A DNA stretch of 64,000 nt from Bugula neritina (lineage: Eukaryota; Bryozoa; Gymnolaemata; Cheilostomatida; Bugulidae), in contig OZ037765.1 in the NCBI GenBank assembly GCA_964035545.1, positions 10,658,698 to 10,722,697 on the forward strand, read 5' to 3'. Below the pieces are notes generated by a model. That model made no database searches. It was given only the letters and a program-made list of their open reading frames with translations, and was not told the origin of the DNA. Both the position numbers and the translations under genes were made by a program. Positions 1-12,300 of the stretch are shown one piece after another (position 1 is the first letter of the stretch; every line of letters starts with the position of its first letter).

Positions 1-69
1 AGTGCTGTGAGTTATGGTACGAGTTGGTGGTACGAGTTAGTGATAGGGGTTAGTTTCATCAATGTTTAG

Positions 70-3000
70 GTGAGAGAGCTGGTCTGTAACCTGCACATGA
101 TACTCTCGGATACGGTGAAGATGAAGGAATTCCAGGAGGACCCCGAGATGTTACTGGATCTCATGTACCGCATTGCCAAAGGCTATCAGAACTCTCCGGA
201 CCTCAGGCTTACCTGGCTTCAGAACATGGCTAGCAAACACATTGAGGTACATATCTGCATATCACGATGCTTTCTTAATGTGACAGAATTCCAGCTAGAC
301 TCTTAGCACCATACAGTATTTGTACTAGTCGTAGCAAGTCATGTATGCGTATATTCCATTACGACTTTATAAGTTATAGAATTGATACTCTACTGCATTG
401 TGTGTGTACAGTGCAGATTCAATACGTCTTGTAGAATGAGAACCATGCTGAAGCAGCTGAGTGTTACATACACTGCGCTGGACTTGTTGTTGAGTATATG
501 AATATGATTGAGGAGAAACACTATCTACCAGTTGGCTGTGTCGGTTTTCAGGTCTGTACAACTATATATTTTTTGTTATTTGGATTTTGTTTTACTTTCT
601 GTAAAGTGTTGTGACAGCAGTGTGACCTATTTGGTAGATATTGTGCTGGTTATGTGAACCCAATGAGTTAGTTTGCCAAAACTCACTGCCATATGCCAGT
701 TTTTTCTGTGTTTATATAATAATGACTTGATATTTATTTATTTGCTCAACGGCAGCTGTTGACCCATTGGTTGAATCTCATGTAATATGTACTGTTATTA
801 AATATATACTGTTATGTATACTATACTATTATGTATACTATACTATTCTGTATTATATACTATTATGTATACTATACTATTCTGTATTATATACTATTAT
901 GTATACTATACTATTATGTATTATATACTATTATGTATTATATACTATTATGTATTATATACTATTATGTATACTATACTATTCTGTATTATATACTATT
1001 ATGTATACTATACTATTATGTATTATATACTATTATGTGTTATATACTATTATGTATTATATACTGTTATGTAATATATACTATTATGTATTATATACTA
1101 TTATGTATTATATACTATTATGTATTATATACTATTATGTATTATATACTATTATGTATTATATACTATCATGTATTATATACTATTATGTATTATATAC
1201 TATTATGTATACTATACTATTCTGTATTATATACTATTATGTATACTATACTATTATGTATTATATACTATTATGTATTATATACTATTATGTGTTATAT
1301 ACTATTATGTATTATATACTGTTATGTAATATATACTATTATGTATTATATACTATTATGTATTATATACTATTATGTATTATATACTATTATGTATTAC
1401 AGAGAGTGTCTCAGAATGTTCTGGAAGAAAGTGCCGTATCGGATGACGTTGTGTCTCCAGATGAAGAGGGAATTTGCACAGGCAGAGCTTTCACAGACTC
1501 CGGGCTGATAACTCTACTGGAGAAAGCTGCCCAGTCATTCTCTACTGTGAGTCTGTTACACACTGTGTGTGCTGATACTTTCCCTCTCTAACTAATATGT
1601 GTTCATAGCCTACTTCAACCATGTATACTATCGCTGTTTTCCTTTCTAGTTTATGTTATATCCATGCTATCTACAATCATCTGCAGCTGTTAATGTTCTG
1701 TTTGTTCAAAGAAATATCATATCTTGCAATTTAAATCATTTGGTGTATTTGATAGGCTGGGATGTACGAAATGGTGAACGAAGTCTATAAAGTTTTGATA
1801 CCGATACATGAAGCCTCTCACGACTATGAGCGTCTTTCTCTTGTTCACCGTGACCTTCATGAAGCATTCACTAATATTGTTAGCAATGTAAGTGATCTGT
1901 ATGTATTAGATTGCTCACCACTTCTATATTGTATCCAGATTGAATGTTCTGTCTTTCATACCCTTTTCGTTTGATTCGCTCATCTAGGAAGGTAAAAGAA
2001 TGTTTGGTACATACTTCCGTGTTGGTTTCTATGGTGCTAAGTTTGGAGATTTAGATGGTCAAGAGTTTGTTTACAAGGAGCCGTCCATTACGAAGCTGTC
2101 TGAGATTGCACACAGACTCGAGGTATGTCTGTCAATGCTTTGTGTAATGTCGGCCTCTCGATTTCTTTGTGCTGATATAATTTCCTACTGGGTATAATTC
2201 TGTTGATTGTGTTACTTCTAATATCTGAGATTACACAAAGTTCAGGGTTAAAAATCAACACTTAATATTGATTTTATATGAAACTAGTCAGTTTGTGGCT
2301 GAGTTGCATTCGGCTCAGTAAATATGATTTTCTGTTTATACTGCAGCATATGATGAACATTGTAGGCCAAATGGAAACAGAGTTTTATGCATGCAAATTG
2401 CATTGAGATTTAACTTTTCAAATTGAATGAATTTTACTACTCCATGTGGTGTTTAATTTTGTATATATTCTTGATTATGGCTCTTTGTTATCGTTGTTAA
2501 GGCTTAAGTTTATCAATTATGTTTGCGACAGAATTTCTATGGAGACAGATTTGGCAGAGAGAATGTGTCTATAATAAAAGACTCTAATCAAGTGTCACAG
2601 GAGAAGTTGGAACCTGGCAAGGCTTACATGCAGCTAACTTATGTGGAGCCGTATTTCGACGCCTATGAGGTTAAGAACCGGCACACCTACTTTGAGAAAA
2701 ACTACAATCTCAGTACGTTGTTCCTGTAGATTTTTCTACTATGTTTTATAGTTTATAACAAGTTGCTTTCGGTGTCAATGATTTAGTATTTGGCATTCTT
2801 TTTTAATTTGTTTGAATATTCAACAAGATTGTTTTACAAGAAATACTTTTGTTATGTATAAATTGTCACAATCCCTTGTGTTTCAACATGTTTTATAAAA
2901 TGGAAGTTATTTTTTAATGATGGCTTTGATGTTTCTGTATAATTCATGAAACTCTCATTTTGCTATTTGGTTGTTAGGAAGGTTTGTATACTCTACTCCA

Positions 3001-4296
3001 TTCACATTGGAAGGCAAAGCTCACGGGGAATTAGCAGAGCAGCACAAACGTAAGACTGTACTTACAACTGCCCAGGCCTTTCCCTACATTAAGACAAGGA
3101 TTACTGTGATAGACAAGGAGCAGGTGGGAGCCAGTTGTATAGTTATTTTACATTAATTGTAGTTGTTATACTCTTATCCCGTTGTCCTGTTTCTACAGTG
3201 TTGACATGGCTCAATGATATTTGTTAATGCAATGTATTCATTAAAAATGTTAATTGTGGGTTTTCATTTCTTCCAGAAAATTCTAGTTCCTATTGAGGTG
3301 GCAATAGAAGATGTGCAAAAAAAGCTTAGGGAACTCTCGTCAGCTCTGGTGATGGACAAACCAGATCCTAAAATACTACAAATGGTCTTACAGGGCTGTA
3401 TTGGCACCACAGTCAATCAGGTCAGTAATGTGTGTGTACAGTAATCATATAATGTGATCACAGCTGATATAATTATATCTACTTACAAATCTTATTTTCA
3501 TATTTGAAGATTTTCAACATTATCATTTTACAGTAAACTTCATCAGATAATTATATTAAGATTATGCAACTTGTCAACTGTAAATGTGCTGCGTTTACTG
3601 AAAATAATGTATTAATTTTGTCATTCTACTGCCGTTCTTGTAGCATATATCTCACATTTTTTGTGTTGCAGGGGCCTGTTGAAGTAGCAACTGTGTTTCT
3701 AAATGATGTAGTCGAGGGGAGAATAACTCCCACGAGGCATCATAACAAACTTCGACTTTGCTTCAAAAACTTTTTGAAAAAGTAAGAGTACATTCATCAT
3801 TATTTTGTTAAAGTAACAATGTGTAACACTTTCTACAGTCGCAATGATTTTAAAAAATTGTATTTAGATGTGAGACTGCTCTTCACAAGAACAAGCAGCT
3901 GATTGGTGAAGACCAAAGAGAGTACCAGAAAGAGTTGGAGAGGAACTACGCGAATGTGAGAGAGAGGTTAACCGCCATGATATCCTCACAACACGGGCCC
4001 GGTGCTGTCGGCTCATCTTCTGCTCTCTCTAAGAAGGCCAAGAGTAAAAGCAAGTACGTTGTTGGCTTTCTGTCCTCTGTTCTGCCATTTTACTTTGACC
4101 AGTTTTTAACGTAGCTAATTAAAATAGCATGTTTCTGTTATGATACAGGTATTCTTTCTATAATCTTAATAGAACTGATAAATATTTTGAACCTATATTT
4201 TTACTCCATGCAAGGTCAAATTTTAAGTAATGACATGTTATTGTTTGTTTTCATAGAGCTATCAAAACAGTTTTCAGTTTAGTGTGTAAGTTCTAA
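70..4296 (+). CDS. DOCK-C family (DOCK6/7/8-like) guanine nucleotide exchange factor, C-terminal DHR-2 part (5' partial)
   Basis: Exons: 70-246, 435-551, 1403-1546, 1756-1887, 1988-2122, 2532-2712, 2978-3123, 3277-3420, 3672-3781, 3868-4053, and probably 4257-4296; all phases agree. The product is the catalytic DHR-2 region of a DOCK protein, which loads GTP on Rac/Cdc42-type GTPases at membranes. Recognisable family stretches include [103 protein letters not shown] and [10 protein letters not shown]. These fit DOCK7/6/8 far better than other DOCK classes. The N-terminal half (DHR-1) lies left of the window. The end is uncertain. Reading through the donor at 4054 gives a stop at 4112-4114; splicing to 4257 gives a stop at 4294-4296 that overlaps an AATAAA signal. 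I prefer the spliced form because the read-through tail is hydrophobic and unlike the basic C-terminus before it. Confidence 0.92.
788..1402. repeat. 17-bp satellite array inside a DOCK intron
   Basis: About 36 tandem copies of a 17-bp unit, CTATTATGTATTATATA, with variants in which the middle reads TATACTATA or the start reads CTATTCTG. A rarer variant pair (GTGTTATATA, then CTGTTATGTAATATATA) recurs 255 bp apart, exactly 15 units, which indicates a higher-order duplication within the array. The unit has no stop codon in any forward frame, so it produces long spurious Tyr/Ile/Leu/Val/Met-rich reading frames. The array fills the 3' part of the intron between DOCK exons 435-551 and 1403-1546 and ends at the acceptor AG. 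Confidence 0.95.
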
Positions 4297-6351
4297 TAAA
4301 CTATGTTGTACTTCGCTGTGCTTAGTGATCAAATTTCAGCTGCTAGGGCTTTCCCTTTTCATATGCTTGGCTACGTTGTAATAACTCGCATGCCGGGTAT
4401 TCTGTTCATTCGTAACAACCCTTGATTTTATGAAATTATATTCCTAGCAACTATCTTATTCACATTTATTAAGCAAGTTTGGCGTTGTAACCACCATATT
4501 TTTGCTCTAAGTTATACCTCAGGAACATGTAGTGATAAGCAATGTTGTGTTGACCCCCAAACTATCTGTTGTGTATTCAGTGTCGTAGTTCTTTATACTC
4601 CTAAGTATTTCTCGCTTCCACTGATTGCATGAATTCAATTTTTGAACTCCACTTTTATATATCCCAATGTTTTCAATTTCTTCAAAACTTTTGGCTGGGG
4701 TTTAAGGAAACTCCTTATTGATATCCAATTTCAGATTGAAATATATATAATTTCATCAGCCATAGCATTAAAATATAGTTTACTAAGCTATCATTTGTAA
4801 ACTTGTAAATATTTCTTGAGACACATATCAAATTAATTCGTGATAGACATAGCGATTGTTTTTCAGTTTATTTTCCATTTCATTTTGTTACAACTCTTGT
4901 GCCGAACGAGGAAGACTAAAATGATCTATCAGAAATCAATCAATCAATCAATTAGTAAATTTAAACACTAATTAATACCAATCAATTGCCACATGCTACA
5001 CCGTTGTTCTTTCTGTCCTTACTTTGGTGGCCAAATTTTTAAGTAAAGATTAATTTTATTTGCAGTTACTTTGTTTTCCCCCCATCAATTTATTTCCTGG
5101 TGCTATGGCCCTGGTGATGGCAAATTTACTAATAGCACTTCAACAAAACCTTCTGATCCAGTTTTTACTGTAAATTACAATGTAGATTATCTTTTACTTA
5201 TATTTTCTTTTGGATCTTTAAATTTTTCAATACGTTTATTAATGTTTTGGTATGATTAATATCTGTTGAATGTTCATGTATTGGTCAGCTTTACTAGTTC
5301 CTTGATTTATATATACTTTGACTTATCCATTTGTACCACTTTATATTGTAGAGATCAAAGAAAAAGTGTTTCCCCTATGAAAATGTTTAATTAATTCAGG
5401 ACTTTCTGCTAAGGGAAGAACAATTAACAGAGACAAAATGCATTATAAAATTAATATATTATTGGGAAATAGTAAAGCTGTAATTAGTTTTATCTAGCTA
5501 AAAATAGCTTTTATCTTGCATACTATGAACTGCGACTATGATTTACAGAATTATCAACAAGACTCATCAGATTTGAATTATAAAAACTAAAGTCATGAGT
5601 GATCATACTGAAGCACACAAAACTATTGAGACTAAATTGTTTCATACATGTAAAGTATTCGTCTTTAGTTTTTAGTACATTATAGGCTATTTTATTTTTA
5701 TTCATACTATATTTTGTTGCTTTATTAAAAATATATGATATTAAAACTGTGCAGTTTAGTTTTCAATATGTTGTCTTTTCTACCCTTTCATAATTGCCAA
5801 AGCTTTGCTGAAAAATAGTCAATTCAGCTTTATTTATTATACATTGTAATGTATATAATATATACACATTTATTTATAATCTAATAAAAATTAAATGTAC
5901 AAATACAGTGTTATAACCTTTTATTACTAGTAACTGAAAATCATTGCTCAAATGATATTTCTAGTGAAATAAACAATAATGCAGATACAACAAGCAAAGC
6001 AGCATGAAGATGCTGTCACATGGACGGATTTCTGCTAAAACTTTGCACAAATGGCAAAACCGGGCAGTTTTGTGCGAATTCTATATGGTAAATATGCTAA
6101 ACAAATAGCATGAAAAGTTCTTGTGGTAGTGATTTAGTTGGCTGAGTTCACTTTTTGGATTTCTATTTTCATTCCTATCATTGAGAATAGTGAGCGATAT
6201 TTCAAAATGAGACAACTTATAATGTGGCGTAAAGCCATTGGCAAATGCATTTGGTCACTTTAGTTTTGCTTTGGCTAGCAAAGTATTATGCAGGTAACTT
6301 CTGTACCGGATTTTCACTTCATGAAAAATACCGATCCAGGTGGCCAGACTT
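4297..6351. other. Convergent intergenic region between DOCK and CLIP4-like genes
   Basis: No exon or RNA gene was recognised. The plus-strand signal AATAAA at 4295-4300 probably ends the DOCK transcript. A minus-strand AATAAA (plus TTTATT at about 5829-5834) is a candidate end for the CLIP4-like transcript. A short AATC microsatellite lies near 4935-4952. The remainder is AT-rich sequence with short accidental reading frames. Confidence 0.5.
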
Positions 6352-9300
6352 TCAGTCACTGGCTTTAGAATTAGAATCTATCAGAGGGTCAGAAGATTCA
6401 AGTTTAGAAGAGTTTAGTGTGAGATGGTGGTCTGCTATTAGTTTGGCACCATTAATTCCTTTCACAGAAACTCTGCTAGGTTTCACCATAACTCCATAAT
6501 TTGGTTTACATGTAAAGTACTTATGTCCCTGAACACTGCCATCATTTTTACCAGAAGCAGATTTCAATTCTAGGCCAAGCCAGCAACCATCGGAAAATTC
6601 TACCGCTCCAATGTATCGAACGACAGCTGAAAAAATGAAAGATCACTTAGTTTCAGCTTTTAATTGAGCCAGGGCTAATGTACATATATAATTCTTGGTG
6701 CAAATAGGCAGTGTATGTGATGCAAGAACATGTGGCAAGTAAATACCAGAAAGGAAAAAATACAGCCATGTCTTTACCTTGACTCTTCAAACTAGAAAAT
6801 ATTTAGATGCAAATCTTGCCAATAGATATTAGACTTCAGCGTAGGGCCACACAATGCGTTTTACACGCCCGTGACGTGCGAGAAAACCCGTTTAGCCCAA
6901 AAATGGGACGTTGTGTGCGGGATTTTCATGCGTCTAACATGCTGAGCGAGAAGTGCAGGAAGCTCGTGCGTGTTTGATCTAATTGGCTTATTATCATTTA
7001 GCGAGCACACTTTTTTATTTTAATTCACGTTTCAGCTTTTAGCGAACTGAGTTAAAAAAGTTTTATATAATTTGCATTTCCGCTTTTATAATATCTAAAG
7101 TCACTTTGCCGATGACGTAGTTTTATAAACAAACGTCTGTAGGCGAGCAGTAAATTTTAACGCTAACATCATTAGCTAATATATTTTCGCACTCACAACA
7201 CACGCATTGTGTGTGGCAGGTCTATATGGGTACGGGTTTTCTCGCACGCCACGAGCGTGTAAAACGTGTCATGTGGCCCTACGCTTAGAGGATCACACCT
7301 ACCCATATCATTATTAAATAACACAGTCATTCCCTCTTCCAGTTTATATTCAGAAGATGCCTGTGTTTTCCTATTGGTACGTTTTACTCGAGATAAGGAA
7401 CTAGACCTTGACCTAGTATGCTTTGGCGTGGAGGTTCCAGATGCACCATCATTGAAAGAACTATTTAGACTTCCTATACTGCTACTAGCACTTCGATGAC
7501 CACCTAAAAACAGTGAGGGAACTCTAGCCTATCTTAGTACAAATGCTTTTTCTGCTCTCATTATATCAAGATTTTGTAATAAAAATGAACTTGGGTTGTA
7601 ACAATTGATATTAGAACAGAAGCAAACTTAGATTAAGAGTTAATAATGAATAAAAGTATAAGTTAAAGCAATTTTTATAAAATTATTGACAACGTGATGT
7701 CAAATGCAAATATTATTATAACAGACGAGACAATTGATTAAAATAAAAAATATATTAAAAAATAGGAGTTATGAGAACCAGGCAAGCAACATTTACCAAG
7801 AATGTACAATCACACTGACTGCAGATTTCATTAACTCAGCTTTTTGTCTCTAAGTATTATAGCTTTTCCAAACACATATCTATTTATATACATTTTTAAA
7901 TTTCAAAACTCTAAAAAAACATGTTAAAAAACAAGTGACTAGTACTAGCTGGTCTATATAGAGCTAGAGTTGGTCTATATAGAGCTAGAGTTGGTCTATA
8001 TAGAACTAGAGTTGGTGGTAGGACATAGATTCAAATTAGGAACCACACTTTTCCTCAAAAGGCAAAGAAGTAATAAACTCAATAAAAGTTACAGGTAGTA
8101 CTTACATTTATTCTTTTTACCTAAATACAACGAATTCAACAAAGCAATTTAGCGCATACCATTTTATATACATTACATTTTCTTTCAGTTTATGCTTCTG
8201 TTGAAAACAAACATCTTATCCAGATTTCAAATGTATTAAAAACATGTATTTACTGAAATGTAAAGCAATCTTACTAAAAGTTACGTTATATGATGTAAAC
8301 TCAGTATTCCTGAGCCTCACTAATTTGGCCCATCTCTCAGCATTCTATCCAGTTCCACACCATCATACACACCAATAGAGTGAATTATTGATAAAGTCTA
8401 GAAAAATATGCTAATCTTTTGCGTACATGTAAAAATGTCGCAACGTACTAAACACATTTTTTTAATTATAAACTCAGAATGTCAAGAATCAAGATCAGCT
8501 AGCTAATGTTTAATGCAAGATTGGCTAGAATGAACTTACCAGACATGCGTTTAACTCTGAGAGTCCAAGAAGTATCCTGGTTTAGAGAATTCAGTGAGTT
8601 GAGAGAATCAGTTGAACCGGTTCTAGTTAGCAAAGCTCTAAATATGAATATTAATATATTATCAATCTGCACTTTACATACACATTTTAAAATATAATAA
8701 ATTAAAGCATTCAAGTAAATACAAACACAACTCAAACAGATTGCTGTCAAACTGATATTTATATGATAACTACTCGATATAATTATTAAGTTTTTGTAAA
8801 TAATAAATAAGCAGCTAGTAAATTTTTGATGTTATGCAACTATACTAAAATTGCTAGCAATTTTAAGTGGTAAGTTAAACTTGAGTTTTATTCCGCTAAA
8901 CTGTATTTGCAGTAGCTATGAGAGAGCTGATTATTCATGCTTTATTACCAAAGTCAACTCTAACTGCAAGTTAGTAGTACTTAAAGGTGTAGCTTTGTAG
9001 TTTAGTCCAACAGCTGCTTTGTAAAAAATATTATTCTATGATAACAAGACTGTAAGATGCATGACAGAAATTATTCAGCTATAATTAGGCTGCAATGCAG
9101 GTTAATATAACAACTATTGGTTGAATAACAACAGCAACTGGTTCCAATACTAAAACAGCCTGTGCATATATAAAATGCATACCGTTTCAGCTTTCCAATA
9201 GTAACAAACACACCGTGCTTGGGTTTACATGCAAAGTACCTCTCTCCAGCTATAGAGCCGTCATTCTTACCAATAGGTCGGTCCAACTCAACTCCATACC

Positions 9301-12300
9301 ACACACCTTCAAAATACGATCACTATACAAGCATGCTAATCATGTTTCAGCAGTTCTTATGTGGTGGAAAGATATTATAAGTATAGGACTGACCAGGAGC
9401 AAATTTAGTTTCTCCGATAAATCTGATCGTGCCTTTTTTAAATCCAGCAGCCACAACACGATCTCCTTCAACAAATCTGATAGTTTCACCAACATCAGAG
9501 CAGATGGAGTTGGACCTAGACACACCTATCAACATAATTGCCAAAAATTAACTTACGCACAAAATAGTGCATCAATTAAATCTTATTTGCAGCAATTTTC
9601 CCTCAACCAAACCTGTAAATAAAGCCCGTCACCTAGCAAATCAAAAAGACAGATTTCTGCAAAAAGTAATGCGAATAGCTGCAAGAAGGCAGTAGATATT
9701 ATTGACAGGTTGCTGCTTATTGTCACCTACGCAGGTGCTGAATAATCGCAGCACTGAGCTACAGCTAATGGTACTACTGGTTGATTCGTAGCATTAAATA
9801 TGCACACCATGTATATGATTAGAAACGTTCAAGCCCCGCTACCTTGTCTAGAACTGCCACTTCATATGTAAATTATCTCAAAAACGTTTAAAATCATGAC
9901 AACTTTTTCATTATAGTCAACGATTCATTCTTGAATAATTAAAAAAGCCTTGGAAATTTTATCCTGAAATAGCCAATACAAAACATCCAAATTATCAATG
10001 AGTAATTTGCATATGAAGAGACGGTATAAAAGCTAAGCAATGTTTATTGACTATAAATAAATATTATATATAAGTTCTTTGGTTAATTCATATGCAAACT
10101 GTGCTTCCCAATTTGATGTTTAAAACCTGATACATACGAGCTGCACAGAGCGGTTTACTAATAACCGAACGTCTTCCTGTAAATATTGTTGGTAAAATCA
10201 GACTTCACAACATTCATGTACAAACAACTCCAAAAATAGTTCATTAAAACACCAGTCACAGGATAATTGCACAAAACTTACTTACTAGAAAGTGCCATAA
10301 TAGATGTACGTATACATTACATCAGCAGTAGGAATACAATATAAAATATCATACGATTTTAGCAACACTTAAAATTTAGTCTTAAACAAAATAGCCACGA
10401 ATAAAAATAATTTCCAATAGACATATGAAAAAATTTTTAGTTTATTTAGTTACTGCGAAACACTTTTCAAGCAAATAAGTTATAATTAGTAGATTCTAAA
10501 AATATTTCATTTCTAATAACAAGTAATAATTATAAATAATCTTAGAAACTCGAGATAGACATGATGCACCAATACAAACCTGTGTTTATCTTTGAAACTA
10601 CATTTGAGAGGTCCAACTTCTTATGGTCCACGTCAATAGAGCTCCGACGAGCGTGAGGGCGAGGTTTAGCACCAGGTTTTGATATCTTAATAACTGGCGT
10701 GAAAATACCTAAGAAAAAAAAATTAAAACAATTGATTATTTGATTGCTACATGAAAATATTCACACAACTCGAAAAATTGGAAATTCAGTCACTACCTCT
10801 GAATGATGGACACTTGAAGTACGAAATTCCATCAACACTTCCATCATTTTTTCCATCTGCTCCTGGCAACTCAACACCAGCCCACACACCACCAGCAAAC
10901 TCCACTCTTCCACAGAACATGAGTCTACCTTGCTGAAAATAATCTTACTAATTGAGATGCCTGAACATATATGCTAATAGTACCATATAAGCAGAATACA
11001 ACCCTACCACTGTTAAATTTTTTGGAAATTTAATTTTACATTTTCAAAAATATTTTTTTAAAAATTATCAATTATAGTGATAGAACTCCTATTGAAACTC
11101 AACTTACAAAAGCACGAGTGTGCAAGTAATGCAATTATTCACATAGTATTGTCAGAGAAAAGTATGCAATGCGCCGAATCTACATACCCTCTCATCATCT
11201 ATCATGACCTGATCTCCAATGGCTACTCCCATAGCAAGAAGTAAGGCTTTGCCGTGTACATCATCGTAGTTGGGAACAGACACGTTCTCTTTCTCCTCGT
11301 AAGACTGCAGCAACTTCCTCATACGTCGCACAGCCAATGAATGAGCAGAGTCGGGTTCATTCACATCTTCCTCTGGTATCAGTTCTACCAGCACACGCAA
11401 GCATTGGAAATCAAAAAATGTTTAAAAACAAGCCATTATATAAATCGACAAAAATAAACAAAAAATTCTTAGTAAAAATAGTAAACGAACTTATAGCACA
11501 TTATTTGTTATGTCAGCTATAAAATCTGTTCAAAGTAGTAGAGGCATAATGCTCAAGTGTAACTCAGTAACTCAGTAACTCAGCTGACCTGCTAAATGCT
11601 TACTGAATGCTAGTGGCTCATCAACACACATCTATGCGAGTACATACATAAAAAATTGAAAGTTTCAAATTTATATATATTGCAAAAATATGAAACATTT
11701 AATGTCACAATATTAATTAACTCATCTTGTCCAATAAATCAAGTTTTTCTTTTTTCTATATCACCCATCATATTGAAGCATTTTAACACAGCTGCAAAAG
11801 TTTCTATCTAAATAAAATATTTTCAAATAGAGCCACTCACTAAATCTCTCTACACACGAGGTTATTTTTACTTACTGCCTAATCAGTTAATTCTCAAATA
11901 ATTTGGAAAAAATTGAAATTAATGAATGGTCATTCATAAAAATCGACTTCGTCCATTCGATTAGAATGCAAGAAACTCAGAGAGCTATTCATTGTTTACC
12001 AATAAACTAATTACTGACCTTTTGGGCACAACCCGGAACTATTTTTGAAACCAACATTTGCTCCTTTATCAAGAAGTATCTTAGCAGCATCATAGGACAT
12101 GTTCATACATGCAATATGAAGGGCCGACCCACCATCAAAACCTTCACACCCATAATTTATGTCGAATCCTAAAAAGAACACATGTTACTTATTCATCAAT
12201 GCATATTATATTGCTTCCGAAGAAAATTTAAATATATAATTGATTTGAAAACACATGCCCAAAAATTAGTACATATATATTTATAACCAGGTTATGCTTA

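Noticed and set aside
767-1591. Long reading frames (up to 274 codons, Tyr/Ile/Leu-rich) over the satellite array
   Set aside because: They are a by-product of a 17-bp unit without stop codons; the DOCK model splices across the array.
5523-5705. 60-codon minus-strand frame in the DOCK-CLIP4 intergenic region
   Set aside because: AT-rich, no domain, no splice support.
9215-9622. 135-codon plus-strand frame
   Set aside because: It is antisense to two CAP-Gly exons of the CLIP4-like gene, whose minus-strand reading is clearly coding.
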